Shown piece by piece: positions 1 to 9,074 of a DNA stretch of 64,000 bases. Origin of the DNA: Schaedlerella arabinosiphila (lineage in GTDB: Bacteria > Bacillota > Clostridia > Lachnospirales > Lachnospiraceae); assembly GCF_003885045.1 (NCBI RefSeq), contig NZ_RHJS01000002.1, positions 1,860,001 through 1,924,000 of the forward strand. The letters are read 5' to 3'. Every line of letters begins with the position of its first letter. The first letter of the stretch is position 1. The translations under genes were made by a program, and so were the position numbers. The notes under the pieces are model-generated. The model saw only the letters and a list, made by a program, of their open reading frames with translations, did not search any database and was not told the DNA's origin.

Positions 1-113
1 TCGGCCTCATGCCTGTCCATGACGTACTGGTAGCTCATCTGGTACCCGATGCCAAGCATAGATGCGATAAAAAACACCGCCATAAAAAAACCAATATAAT
101 ACTTCTGCTTCAT
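1..113 (-). CDS. N-terminal part of a small membrane or secreted protein (runs off the window)
   Basis: An ATG at 113 is preceded by a good GGAG ribosome site (in the stretch 117-132) and opens a frame that stays open to the window edge. The first residues (MKQKYYIGFFMAVFFIASML) form a basic start and one hydrophobic helix, so the product is probably exported or anchored by its N-terminus. Only about 37 residues are visible and I do not recognise the family. It lies just downstream of the SpoVB-like gene on the same strand and could be co-transcribed with it. Confidence 0.6.
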   Translation of the reverse strand, partial: MKQKYYIGFFMAVFFIASMLGIGYQMSYQYVMDRHEA

Positions 114-175
114 AAGGATTCACTCCTTTTTTACACAGTATTGGTTTTTTTACGAAAATTTATACAAAAAAACGG

Positions 176-1849
176 TTATCTCGGCAGCAAACGGTATTTT
201 CTGCAGATCCGGTAAATCTTCTTCCCCTGGGGAAGATCCTTGATATCCTGTCCTGTAAATACCCCCAGCTTTAAAGCGGCAACCGCATAGATCAGGGCCG
301 AGACCAGGATCGACACCGCAGTCGGGATGAAACGCCCTCCAATCACAATATCCAGTATCAAATGCACCAGATACGTGAAAATCCCCATGATCAGGGCCGC
401 CGTCAGCGGCTTGATGTATGTCCGGTCGATGTCCTGGCGGTAGCCGCAGGCACCGCGGATGGCCCGGGCATTCAAAACGCACATGCACAGGGAGAAAACG
501 ATGTTGCTCCCTACCAGCGCGTAAATGTTCCATTTGAGCACCACCAGCATGATAAACAAAGCCCCCAGGTGGATAATCAGGGAGATCCCCGCATTCTTCG
601 CCGGCGCCCCCATCTCGTCCAATCCCTGAAGTATGGAATTGGCGATGGTGGAATAACAATAGAGCACCACGGTGATGGACCCCATGATCAGAAGCGCCGC
701 CGGGGTCTTGCTGTCATCGTTGAACAAAAATACCATCAGCGGTGAGGCAAGCACGGTAAATCCCACAAAACAAGGCATGGCGATCACCATGGTAAAACGC
801 AGAGTCTGGGAGATCTTTGCGTGGATCTGCTTCCGGTCCCTCTTGGTCACCGCCGCCGTCAGGCTGGGAATGACCGACGCGGCCAGTCCGTTTGCCATGG
901 CAAGGGGCACGCTGATGAGGGTATTGTATTTTCCGGTGAAAATCCCCTGCATCGCCATATATTCTTTTTCCGTATAGCCCTGTGCGGACATGATGCTGTT
1001 AAAAATCGTCAGATCCAGGATCTGATTGATGTTGTAGATGGCCGTGCTGAAGATCACCGGCGCCACCGTCAAAAGCAATATCTTCAGAATCCGCCCGTAG
1101 CTCTCCCGCTTCCGGATATGGTCCATGCGGATCTGCCGGTAAATGACGGGACGGTAGATCAAAAACGAAAATCCCAGGAAAAACAGCGCAAACAGCGCGC
1201 CCGCCACCGTTCCGAGGGTCCCCCCCGCAGCCCCGTAGGCCGGCGCAAGCAGTTCTTCCCCGTTCTTTAAGGCGGCGTCCGTCCCGATCCCGAACAGGAT
1301 GCTGGCACCCACGATGCTGACCACCGCGTTGATGATCTGCTCGATGATCTGGGATACGGCGGTGGGAAGCATGGTCCCAAGCCCCTGAAAATACCCCCGC
1401 AGTACCCCCAATACAGCCACCACCACCAAGCCCACTGACAAGACTTTCAGGGCGTAGGCGCTTAAGGGGGACTTCATCATATGCAGGGAAATGGTGTCCG
1501 CGCCGAAAAAGATCAGCAGCGTGACCGCCAGGCCCACGGCTGCCGAAAATACAAATGCGCAGACGAATACCCGAAATGCGTTGCGCCGCTGCCGCATGGC
1601 GACCCTTGCGGCCACCAGCTTGGAAACGGCCGTGGGGATGCTTAAGGACGACAGGATCAAGGTCATGGCATACACCTCAAAGGCATAGCCGTAGAACCCG
1701 TTTCCCTCATCCCCCAGGATGTTGGTCAGCGGAATCCGATAGACCACGCCGATGACCTTGGTCAGAACCATTGCGACAGCGAGGATCATGCCCTGCATCA
1801 GAAAATCATCTTTTTTTTGTTTTCGCTTTCTTCCCTGTATCTCAGACAT
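176..1849 (-). CDS. SpoVB/MurJ-like polysaccharide flippase
   Basis: A 557-residue polytopic membrane protein of the MVF/MOP flippase superfamily. It has a basic N-terminus, then a first helix with the typical TKVIGVVYRIPLTNILG signature, and about 14 hydrophobic segments. Family members move lipid-linked cell-wall or spore-cortex precursors across the membrane; SpoVB is needed for cortex formation. The start has GGAGG five bases upstream of ATG. It follows ybeY by about 120 bp on the same strand. SpoVB and YtgP paralogues cannot be told apart from sequence alone, so no symbol is assigned. Confidence 0.85.
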   Translation of the reverse strand: MSEIQGRKRKQKKDDFLMQGMILAVAMVLTKVIGVVYRIPLTNILGDEGNGFYGYAFEVYAMTLILSSLSIPTAVSKLVAARVAMRQRRNAFRVFVCAFVFSAAVGLAVTLLIFFGADTISLHMMKSPLSAYALKVLSVGLVVVAVLGVLRGYFQGLGTMLPTAVSQIIEQIINAVVSIVGASILFGIGTDAALKNGEELLAPAYGAAGGTLGTVAGALFALFFLGFSFLIYRPVIYRQIRMDHIRKRESYGRILKILLLTVAPVIFSTAIYNINQILDLTIFNSIMSAQGYTEKEYMAMQGIFTGKYNTLISVPLAMANGLAASVIPSLTAAVTKRDRKQIHAKISQTLRFTMVIAMPCFVGFTVLASPLMVFLFNDDSKTPAALLIMGSITVVLYCYSTIANSILQGLDEMGAPAKNAGISLIIHLGALFIMLVVLKWNIYALVGSNIVFSLCMCVLNARAIRGACGYRQDIDRTYIKPLTAALIMGIFTYLVHLILDIVIGGRFIPTAVSILVSALIYAVAALKLGVFTGQDIKDLPQGKKIYRICRKYRLLPR

Positions 1850-1972
1850 GATATCCTCCGTAACCCCTGCTGTGCACAGCGAAAATAAATTCTTGAAAAG
1901 GCATCCCTCTTTTAGGAGCCCAAGCCTTCTTAAGGCCGCACTAACGGCATCTGCCTGATCCGCCCAGGCCGC

Positions 1973-2476
1973 CTACCGCAGAATACCCAGCTGCTCCAGT
2001 ATCTCCCGCTGCTTCTGCTCCATAACCAGACGCTCGTCCTCTTCCATATGGTCATATCCAAATAAGTGTAACATACTATGGGCGATCAGAAAAGCAAATT
2101 CTCTTAAGGGGGAATGCCCGTATTCCTCCGCCTGCTTCAAAACCATATCCTTGGAAACCATAATATCCCCCAGAAGCAGCTCCCCCGTCTCCGGGTTGAA
2201 GGCGTCTGCCTCCTCTTCAAAGCCGGAAAAATCCCCCGGCGTCCCATATTCCAGCATGGGAAACGAAAGCACGTCCGTGGGGGCGTCGATCTGCCGCTGG
2301 GCGCGGTTCATCTCCCGAATCTCCTTGTCTGTGACCACCAGAAGGCTGACCTCCGCCTCATAGGGGCACCCCTCATATTCCAGCGCCTTCTCGATGACTA
2401 CCCTTGCGGTTTTCTCCGGGTTAAAGGGCAGATGGGTGCCGCCCTCTTCCATATAATATAAACTCACTGTACTCAC
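1973..2476 (-). CDS. ybeY: Endoribonuclease YbeY (16S rRNA maturation)
   Basis: A 167-residue zinc-dependent endoribonuclease acting in 16S rRNA 3'-end maturation and ribosome quality control. The metal triad is plain near the C-terminus: HSMLHLFGYDH, His 133, 137 and 143. The central TDVLSFP motif is also present. I chose the GTG at 2476 because AAGGAG lies seven bases upstream and the protein then has family length; the frame extends upstream to 2578, but those residues are Arg/Lys-rich and not family-like. Together with phoH upstream this is the classic phoH-ybeY order. Confidence 0.93.
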   Translation of the reverse strand: MSTVSLYYMEEGGTHLPFNPEKTARVVIEKALEYEGCPYEAEVSLLVVTDKEIREMNRAQRQIDAPTDVLSFPMLEYGTPGDFSGFEEEADAFNPETGELLLGDIMVSKDMVLKQAEEYGHSPLREFAFLIAHSMLHLFGYDHMEEDERLVMEQKQREILEQLGILR

Positions 2477-2614
2477 GGTAGTTCTCCTTTCCCTGGGCAT
2501 GCGCCGATTCCGCCGGGCACACTGCTTTTGTTCCCTGCGGCGCTTTCTCAGGGGCGCTGCCTTTCTTCCTTTTGACACGCTCTAACCTGTGCCTTATTCC
2601 TTCCTGCACCGCTT

Positions 2615-3619
2615 TTATGTGCGCCGCCTTTTGTTCCGCCCGGTGCCTCCGCCGGAACGCAGCTCCTTTTTCTCATAGTCCTCATAAGCCTTCACGATCT
2701 TCTGGACAAGGGGATGGCGGACCACGTCCTTGCTGGTGAGCATGCAGATGCTTACGTCCTCAATATTTTTTACCACCTTCACCGCCACATCCAGCCCGGA
2801 GGCCGAACCAGAGGGCAGATCCTTCTGGGTGGAGTCCCCGGTGATCACCACTTTGGACCCGAAGCCGATCCGGGTCAGAAACATCTTCATCTGGGCGGGC
2901 GTGGTGTTCTGGGCCTCGTCCAGTATGATAAACGCGTTGTCCAGCGTCCGGCCCCGCATGTAGGCCAGAGGCGCCACTTCGATGAGCCCCTTTTCAGAAT
3001 TTTTCAGGAAGCTCTCGGCTCCCATGATCTGATACAGTGCGTCATAGAGCGGGCGCAGGTAGGGATCAATCTTGCTCTGCAGATCCCCCGGCAAAAAGCC
3101 CAGCTTCTCCCCCGCTTCGATGGCCGGCCGGGTGAGGATGATCCGGCCCACCTCGTTCTTTTTAAAGGCCGTCACTGCCATGGCCATGGCCAGATACGTC
3201 TTTCCCGTTCCGGCGGGGCCTAAGCCGAAGGTGACCATCCCGGCCTTGATGGCGTCTACATATTTTTTCTGTCCCAGTGTCTTGGGCTTCACAGGCTTTC
3301 CCTGGAGGGTATAGCAGATCAGGTCCTTGTCGATCTCCACAAGCTCCTCCTCCTGATCCTCGAATACCAGGGAAATGGCATAATCCACATTTTGTTCGGT
3401 GATGGTATTGCCCCGTCTGGACAACTCCGTAAGCTGGGTGAGGACCCGCCTGGCCTTCTCGGCCGCGGCTCCCTCTCCGAGCACCTTCACCACTCCGTCC
3501 CGGGCGATCAGCGTCACCCGGAAAGTACGTTCAAGCTTCTTCGCATATTTATCGAACTGTCCAAATACATTATTCTCATGTTCTGCTGGAATGTCAACCA
3601 CCAGTTCCGTTAGACTCAT
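2615..3619 (-). CDS. phoH: PhoH-family ATPase
   Basis: A 334-residue cytoplasmic P-loop ATPase. It has an N-terminal KH-like region (about 1-90), Walker A GPAGTGKT at 134-141 and Walker B IILDEAQ near 231-237. PhoH-like proteins are linked to RNA metabolism and usually sit next to ybeY, as here. The start ATG lies inside the last codons of yqfD (26-bp overlap), which implies translational coupling. Length and motifs match the family; nothing is missing. Confidence 0.93.
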   Translation of the reverse strand: MSLTELVVDIPAEHENNVFGQFDKYAKKLERTFRVTLIARDGVVKVLGEGAAAEKARRVLTQLTELSRRGNTITEQNVDYAISLVFEDQEEELVEIDKDLICYTLQGKPVKPKTLGQKKYVDAIKAGMVTFGLGPAGTGKTYLAMAMAVTAFKKNEVGRIILTRPAIEAGEKLGFLPGDLQSKIDPYLRPLYDALYQIMGAESFLKNSEKGLIEVAPLAYMRGRTLDNAFIILDEAQNTTPAQMKMFLTRIGFGSKVVITGDSTQKDLPSGSASGLDVAVKVVKNIEDVSICMLTSKDVVRHPLVQKIVKAYEDYEKKELRSGGGTGRNKRRRT

Positions 3620-4892
3620 CCTGTTCGTTCCTTTCCATCGTCAGAATTTCCGTATCTGCCGTCTCCGTAATCTTCTGGTTCAGATACAGCGTGCCCGCGG
3701 CAGAGGCAGAATTTTTGTACACATGTATTTTAACACTATTTTCACAAATTTGAATACCCTTTTCTTCCAATTCTTTCGAAAAAAGTACAAAATTTTGTGT
3801 CAGAATCTTCTGAAGCTCTTCTTTGGGGTATTTTTTCTCTTCCGTTTCATAAGATTTGACGGAAACCATGCCGTAATCCACGGGCAGATAGAAGTTTTCC
3901 CCCAGCCTGAGCTGGTGCTCCTGTGTATAAGTCTCCCACTTTGAAAAATCATGGGACAGGGTGCCGGCCGAGATCCGAAAGGAGCCAAGCCGTATGTACC
4001 AGAGCCGCCTCTGTTTGTATGGGTCGTACTTTTTTTTCTGATAGGTGAGGGGAATCTGATCCTGGTATGTCATCCGGGTATCCGCGTAGATATCCGCGTC
4101 CGACTGCTGATACTGATAGCCCACCACCTCCCCGGCGTCGTTTTTCACCTCCACCCGCCCGGATACGAGCAGGTCCCCTTTTTTCACCTCGTCCCCCTCA
4201 TGGACCATGGGAACCCCGCTGCGGGTGATGATGCTGGTGATCACCCCGTCCTGAGACGCCACCAGGTCGGTGGGATGGTCTTTGTCCCCTCCGGCTGCCG
4301 TACTTTCCATGGTTTCCCCGGAAGGTACCCCTTTCGTCTCCTCCTCCCGGAACGTGTCCTCATTTTCCTTGATCTGAATCCGCAGCCTGCTCCCGTCGAT
4401 GGAGGCGGAAACCCATACGATGTCGTCGTACCGCGCCCGGACGTCCTTGACGATGCGGCTGCAGTCCACCCTGCGCTTGGGCATTGCAGGGGATACGTCC
4501 TTTGTGTCCAGAAATTCCAGCAGGGTCTGGTCGGTCCACTTCTCGTTTCCCTCAAAATGGATATCCCAGATGTAGCTGGAATAAAAAAACAGAAGCCCGA
4601 TACAAAGCAGCACTCCCATCAGAAATGCTTTCCGTTTCCGGTGCTTCCGGATAAAAAAAGGAAGCCCGTATCGTTCCAGCAACGCCACCTTTGTATGGGT
4701 CTTCCGTATGATCGGCCGAAGCTTGCGGAATCCGTCCAGGGACAGGTACATCTCATAGGCGTTTCCCCTGGGCATCAGTCCCCAGATCAGGATCTGGTGA
4801 TACCGGCACAGATTCAGGAAACGCTCCGGGGAATAGCCCTGAACCCGGATCTTGACATATCCGCGTATGTAACGAAAGATTGCTTGTATCAC
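3594..4892 (-). CDS. yqfD: Sporulation protein YqfD
   Basis: A 432-residue protein with a basic N-terminal domain, one transmembrane helix near residues 88-108 (MGVLLCIGLLFFYSSYIW) and a large extracytoplasmic domain. This architecture and the yqfC-yqfD-phoH order match the sporulation protein YqfD, made in the mother cell in Bacillus and Clostridia. The start is GTG at 4892 with AGAGGTG seven bases upstream. The 3' end overlaps phoH. The biochemical role of YqfD is not established. Confidence 0.9.
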   Translation of the reverse strand: MIQAIFRYIRGYVKIRVQGYSPERFLNLCRYHQILIWGLMPRGNAYEMYLSLDGFRKLRPIIRKTHTKVALLERYGLPFFIRKHRKRKAFLMGVLLCIGLLFFYSSYIWDIHFEGNEKWTDQTLLEFLDTKDVSPAMPKRRVDCSRIVKDVRARYDDIVWVSASIDGSRLRIQIKENEDTFREEETKGVPSGETMESTAAGGDKDHPTDLVASQDGVITSIITRSGVPMVHEGDEVKKGDLLVSGRVEVKNDAGEVVGYQYQQSDADIYADTRMTYQDQIPLTYQKKKYDPYKQRRLWYIRLGSFRISAGTLSHDFSKWETYTQEHQLRLGENFYLPVDYGMVSVKSYETEEKKYPKEELQKILTQNFVLFSKELEEKGIQICENSVKIHVYKNSASAAGTLYLNQKITETADTEILTMERNEQDESNGTGG

Positions 4893-4935
4893 AGATGGTC
4901 ACCTCTCTTTTTCCTTCTTTTCCTCTTTTGGACAT

Positions 4936-5238
4936 TCACTTACAAAATTCCAGAGAACAGATGGTTCCGGTGATCTTCATTTCGTCGTTGGTATAATACT
5001 CGATCTGCAGATGCTTTCCGTGCAGACGGATCTGTTTTCCCTTTGCCTGCACCCGGATCAGGCATTCGGTGTATTCGAGGATTCCGCGGTAGTTCTCGAT
5101 GCACACCTCGGAATCGCCGAGAAGTGTGACGACAGCCGCCCCCAGCACCACATCCTTCGGCATGCCGGCTGCAGAGGCAAGACGGCTCTTGAGCCTTTCG
5201 TTTTGACGTTCATGTTCCATAAAAGAATAGCCACACAT
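4936..5238 (-). CDS. yqfC: Sporulation protein YqfC
   Basis: A 100-residue protein of the YqfC type. The motif GMPKDVVLGAAVVTLLGD is followed by IENYRGILEYT and a C-terminal beta-rich part. Family members are about 90-95 residues, which fits the internal ATG at 5220 better than the ATG at 5238, but the upstream ATG has an AAAGGG (spacing only three bases) and neither start is clear. It is 43 bp upstream of yqfD. YqfC is a small sporulation protein of unknown mechanism. Confidence 0.85.
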   Translation of the reverse strand: MCGYSFMEHERQNERLKSRLASAAGMPKDVVLGAAVVTLLGDSEVCIENYRGILEYTECLIRVQAKGKQIRLHGKHLQIEYYTNDEMKITGTICSLEFCK

Positions 5239-5345
5239 ACACCCTTTATAAAAAGTATATGTGCGGCTCTCCTGTCCTATACCTGCATCTTGGCCGGGTT
5301 TTGTTCCGGCCTGTCATTTTCTGCGGCTTCAAAGGGAGTCCTTCG

Positions 5346-6938
5346 TCAGCCCTGGCTTGCCTTGTCGCTTCCGTCCGCTATTTTTGCGCCCAGAAATCCG
5401 GATAAGACGGACTGCACGTCAACGCCTGTGGATTCCTTGAGCCCGTCGGATACCTGGGTAAAGGTTCCCACGATATCCTTCACCAGCTTGGCGGTATTGC
5501 CGTCCCCGTACATGGTGATCTTATCCACCTTGGCAAGAGGTTCGGCGATATTTCTGGCAATCTCCGGCATCGCCTTGAAGTACATCTCCAGAATGGCGGC
5601 CTCGCCCATCTGCTTCATGGCCTCCGCCTTTTTCTCGATTCCTTCCGCCTCCGCAAGCGCCTTTGCCTTGATGGCCTCGGCTTCCGCAAGCCCCTTGCTG
5701 CGGATTCCTTCCGCTTCCTGCTCCATGGCAAACTTCTGGGCTTCGGCGGTGGCTTTGAGCGCTTCCGCTTCCTTCTCCCGCTCAAACTTATCCGCCTCGG
5801 CGTTCTTCTGGCGTTCAAAGAGCTGCGCCTCGGAATTGCGCTGTACTTCATAGAGCTTTGCGTCGGATTCCTGCTGCTTCGCATAGCGCTCTGCCTCCGC
5901 CTGTTTCTTGACGGTGGCTTCCAGGTTGCGCTCGGTCAGCTCGACTTCCTTTTCCTGCAGGGCAATGGCCTTTTCCTGGCGTGCTAAGTTGGCATCCGCT
6001 GTAGCGATCTCCACAGTCTTCCGCTCGGTCTCCTTCTGGATCTGGTATGCGGAATCGGCAATGGCCTTCTTCGTATCCGCATCCTTCTGGAGCTCTGCCT
6101 TGCGGATCTCCAGGTCGTTCTCCTTCTGGGCGATCAGAGTTGCCGCGCTGATCTCCGCCTCCTTCGCCTCCTGGTTGGCCTGTGCCTGCACCACTGCCTT
6201 TTCCTTCTGGGCCCTTGCCCTGGCATTGGCGATCTCCAGCTCAGAGGTCACCTGGGCGTCGTTGGCTTCCTTCTTGGCCTTGGCCTGTGCCTTGGCGATC
6301 TCCTTCTCACTGTCGGCCCTGGAAATGGCCGCGTTTTTCTGGATCTTGACGATGTTGTCCACACCCAGGTTCTCGATTACGCCGTTGCCGTCCACGAAGT
6401 TCTGTACGTTGAAGCTGACGATGTCCAGCCCCATTGCCGCAAGGTCCGGCTCTGCGTTCTCCTTGACCAGCGTGGCGAACTTCTGGCGGTCGGATACCAT
6501 CTCTTCCAGGTTCATCTTGCCCACGATCTCACGCATATTTCCTTCCAGGACTTCCCTGGACACCTGGGCGATGTAATCGGTGGGCCGATTCAGGAAGTTC
6601 TGGGCCGCCAGGGAAAGACGTTCAGGCTGGTCGCTGATCTTCACGTTTACCGCCGCGTCCACCCGGATGTTGATATAATCCGCCGTGGGCACCGCGCTGG
6701 AGGTCTTCACGTCTATTGGGATCAGCTGCAGGTTCAGCTCATCCTTCTTCTCCAGGAAGGGGATCTTGATGCCCGCCTTCCCGATCAGCACCTTCGGCTG
6801 CTTTCTCAATCCAGAGATGATGTAAGCCGTGTCCGGGGACGCCTTCACATATCCCGATGCCAGGATGATGAGAATCACCAGCAGAATCAGGATCACCGGA
6901 AGGACTTTCAGTACAACTTCTAGTATCATATTACTCAT
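5346..6938 (-). CDS. floT: Flotillin-like SPFH scaffold protein
   Basis: A 530-residue flotillin. It has an N-terminal membrane helix (about residues 9-29), an SPFH/band 7 domain (about 30-210), then a long Glu/Ala/Lys-rich coiled coil with repeated EA motifs (about 220-440) and a conserved C-terminal tail. Flotillins organise functional membrane microdomains and membrane fluidity. The gene stands alone, with its own sigma-A-type promoter upstream (7014-7042). No truncation is seen. Confidence 0.92.
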   Translation of the reverse strand: MSNMILEVVLKVLPVILILLVILIILASGYVKASPDTAYIISGLRKQPKVLIGKAGIKIPFLEKKDELNLQLIPIDVKTSSAVPTADYINIRVDAAVNVKISDQPERLSLAAQNFLNRPTDYIAQVSREVLEGNMREIVGKMNLEEMVSDRQKFATLVKENAEPDLAAMGLDIVSFNVQNFVDGNGVIENLGVDNIVKIQKNAAISRADSEKEIAKAQAKAKKEANDAQVTSELEIANARARAQKEKAVVQAQANQEAKEAEISAATLIAQKENDLEIRKAELQKDADTKKAIADSAYQIQKETERKTVEIATADANLARQEKAIALQEKEVELTERNLEATVKKQAEAERYAKQQESDAKLYEVQRNSEAQLFERQKNAEADKFEREKEAEALKATAEAQKFAMEQEAEGIRSKGLAEAEAIKAKALAEAEGIEKKAEAMKQMGEAAILEMYFKAMPEIARNIAEPLAKVDKITMYGDGNTAKLVKDIVGTFTQVSDGLKESTGVDVQSVLSGFLGAKIADGSDKASQG

Positions 6939-7013
6939 AGCGCTTTCTCCTTTGTCATTCTATTAGGAACCCTCTCCAAATATTTTTTGACGATCCCCCG
7001 CTCTCTACGAATA

Positions 7014-7042
7014 ATTGTATCACTTTCGGGTTCCGGGTGCAA
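7014..7042 (-). promoter_or_regulatory. Sigma-A-like promoter of the flotillin gene
   Basis: On the minus strand TTGCAC (7037-7042) and TACAAT (7014-7019) are separated by exactly 17 bp. The box lies about 75 bp upstream of the flotillin ATG, in the gap between it and the HAD gene. Confidence 0.6.
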
Positions 7043-7070
7043 TATTTTCTGACGATTCTTTCTATTCTTG

Positions 7071-7658
7071 TTACAGCTTCTTACGGATCTCCTCAAAATC
7101 TCCGCCAAAGACTGCCCCGCTGATCCCCGCTTTTCGGGCGCCCTCCACATTTGCAGCCATGTCGTCGATAAAGAAGCATTCTTCCGGCGCCAGGCCGTAT
7201 GTTTCCAGGAGATACCGGTAAATGCGGATATCCGGTTTGACGATGTGGATGTCGCAGGACACCACCAGCCCGTCAAAATACTCGAAGGGCGCGAATCTGG
7301 GAAAATATTGATAAAACGAACTGCTGGCGTTGGACAGCACATACAGCCGGTATCCCTGCTCCTTCGCATACGCGCAGAACTCTTTCGCCCCGTGGACCGG
7401 CTCCATGCACATGTGCCACTGTTCCACGCACTGCCTCAGTTCTGTGTGAAGCTTTTGGGGAACCCTGCGGCTTACGCCGTCGAAGCGCTGTTCGTCGGTG
7501 ATGTGGCCCAAGTCTCCCTGAACCCACTCCGGCCCCTCAAAGAGCTCCCGCCGGATCAAAGCCCGGTCCTCCTCCCGCTTTACAAAGCGGTTCAGACAGA
7601 CCTCCGGGTCATAACGGAGCAGCACGTTTCCCATGTCAAATATGATGTTTTTTATCAT
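7071..7658 (-). CDS. HAD-family phosphatase (YihX-like)
   Basis: A 195-residue haloacid-dehalogenase hydrolase, subfamily IA. Motif I is FDMGNVLL, motif II LSNAS, motif III Lys in KPD, and motif IV FFIDD. The second acidic residue of motif I is Gly/Asn rather than Asp, as in the sugar-phosphate phosphatase YihX, so a small phosphorylated metabolite is the likely substrate. GGAGAGG lies five bases before the ATG. The true substrate is not deducible. Confidence 0.85.
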   Translation of the reverse strand: MIKNIIFDMGNVLLRYDPEVCLNRFVKREEDRALIRRELFEGPEWVQGDLGHITDEQRFDGVSRRVPQKLHTELRQCVEQWHMCMEPVHGAKEFCAYAKEQGYRLYVLSNASSSFYQYFPRFAPFEYFDGLVVSCDIHIVKPDIRIYRYLLETYGLAPEECFFIDDMAANVEGARKAGISGAVFGGDFEEIRKKL

Positions 7659-7689
7659 CTTATCCTCTCCTTGCCTGCCGCCGGTCTTT

Positions 7690-8556
7690 TTACTTTCCGA
7701 ACAGGATGACGGCCACCATCCCCGGGCCGGTGTGGGCGCCGATGATGGGAGAAAGCATGGTGCGGCGTATCACTGCCTCCGGCGCCGCCTCTTTGATCCT
7801 GTCCGCAAGCCCCTGGGCAAGCTCCGGCGTATCCGAATCGCAGATGTAGATCTTGGTATCCACCTCCGGATTATAATTCTCTTTGAAAAACGTAAGCAGA
7901 GACGACATAGCCGCCTTGCTGCCGCGCTTTTTATCCACGGTTTCCAGCTTTCCCTCTTCATTGACCACCAGCATGGGCCTGATATTGAGCGCAGAACCTA
8001 CGATGGCGGTTGCCGCGCCTACACGTCCGCCCCTCTTTAAGTACATCAGATCCTGTACCATGAAGTAATGGCGGAGTTTGGGGATCACCGCCCGGACAGC
8101 TTCCAGATTGTCCCGGATGGACATGCCCGCCTTCCGGTTCTCTACGGCTTTTTCCACCAGAAGGCCGATGCCGCCTGTCGCCGCCAGGGTATCCACCGGG
8201 TATACCTCCCCCTGGGGATACTCCTCTTTCAGCGATTCCGCGGCCAGCATGGCGCTTTGATAGGTGGACGACAGTCCGCTGGAGAGACAGAAATACAGGA
8301 CGGATTTTCCCTTCTCCAGAAATGGTTTGAAATAGGATTCGTACATGTAGGGGGAGATCTGGGACGTCTTTGTCAGATCCCCGTTTCGCTGGCCGTCGTA
8401 AAACTTTTTCAGCAGCTCCTCGCTCTCACACCCCTGGGATGTGCGCATCTCCTCTCCGAGAGAATATTCCATAGGGACAAATTCGATCCCGTTGTCAGCG
8501 GCGACCTCCCGGATGAGGTCCCCGGAAGCGTCCATACAAATAATATAGTCGTTCAT
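7690..8556 (-). CDS. DegV family fatty-acid-binding protein
   Basis: A 288-residue DegV protein, the FakB type of lipid-binding partner. The typical blocks are present: KTSQISPYMY, SSGLSSTYQSA, KRGGRVG, and C-terminal PIIGAHTGPG. FakB proteins bind an acyl chain and present it to the kinase FakA, which is not in this window. GGAGG lies five bases before the ATG at 8556 and two before an ATG at 8559; I prefer 8556. DegV paralogues are common in Clostridia, so lipid specificity is open. Confidence 0.88.
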   Translation of the reverse strand: MNDYIICMDASGDLIREVAADNGIEFVPMEYSLGEEMRTSQGCESEELLKKFYDGQRNGDLTKTSQISPYMYESYFKPFLEKGKSVLYFCLSSGLSSTYQSAMLAAESLKEEYPQGEVYPVDTLAATGGIGLLVEKAVENRKAGMSIRDNLEAVRAVIPKLRHYFMVQDLMYLKRGGRVGAATAIVGSALNIRPMLVVNEEGKLETVDKKRGSKAAMSSLLTFFKENYNPEVDTKIYICDSDTPELAQGLADRIKEAAPEAVIRRTMLSPIIGAHTGPGMVAVILFGK

Positions 8557-8582
8557 CATAACCTCCAAATGCTTGTCCTTTT

Positions 8583-9062
8583 TTATTTGTGATAAGGAGC
8601 CCCCTGGATGATTCGAAAACTCCTGTAAATCTGTTCCAGCAGGATCACCCGCATCAACTGATGTGGAAAGGTCATCCGAGAAAAGCTGAGCGCAAAATCA
8701 GACTTGTCTAGAACCTCTTTTCCAAGCCCCACGGAGCCGCCGATGATAAAGATCAGATGCCCCGTCCCCTGCACCCCAAGCCCTTCGATCTTAGCGGCCA
8801 GCTCCTCGGAAGAAAGCTGCTTCCCGCCGATCTCCAGGGTGATGATGCAGGCGTCCTCTTTGATGTGCTTTAGGATGCGCTTTGCCTCTCTGGAGAGGAT
8901 CATCCGCTCCTGGGCTTCGCTGGCGTGCTCTAACGTCTTTTCATCCGCAACCTCCACGATCTCTAATCTGCAGTATGCCCCCAGCCTTTTCTGATATTCC
9001 CGGATTGCGTCATTCAGATATGTTTCTTTTACTTTTCCTACGGCAATCACTGTAATTTTCAT
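8583..9062 (-). CDS. rlmH: 23S rRNA pseudouridine-1915 N3-methyltransferase RlmH
   Basis: A 159-residue SPOUT-fold methyltransferase. It has the family start MKITVIAVGKVKE, the SAM-knot motif FIIGGSVGLG and the conserved C-terminus ending IQGAPYHK. It methylates the pseudouridine at 23S position 1915 in assembled ribosomes. Full length. It lies 12 bp downstream of the nfnA-like gene, so it may be read from that operon. Confidence 0.95.
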   Translation of the reverse strand: MKITVIAVGKVKETYLNDAIREYQKRLGAYCRLEIVEVADEKTLEHASEAQERMILSREAKRILKHIKEDACIITLEIGGKQLSSEELAAKIEGLGVQGTGHLIFIIGGSVGLGKEVLDKSDFALSFSRMTFPHQLMRVILLEQIYRSFRIIQGAPYHK

Positions 9063-9074
9063 TTTATTATGGAA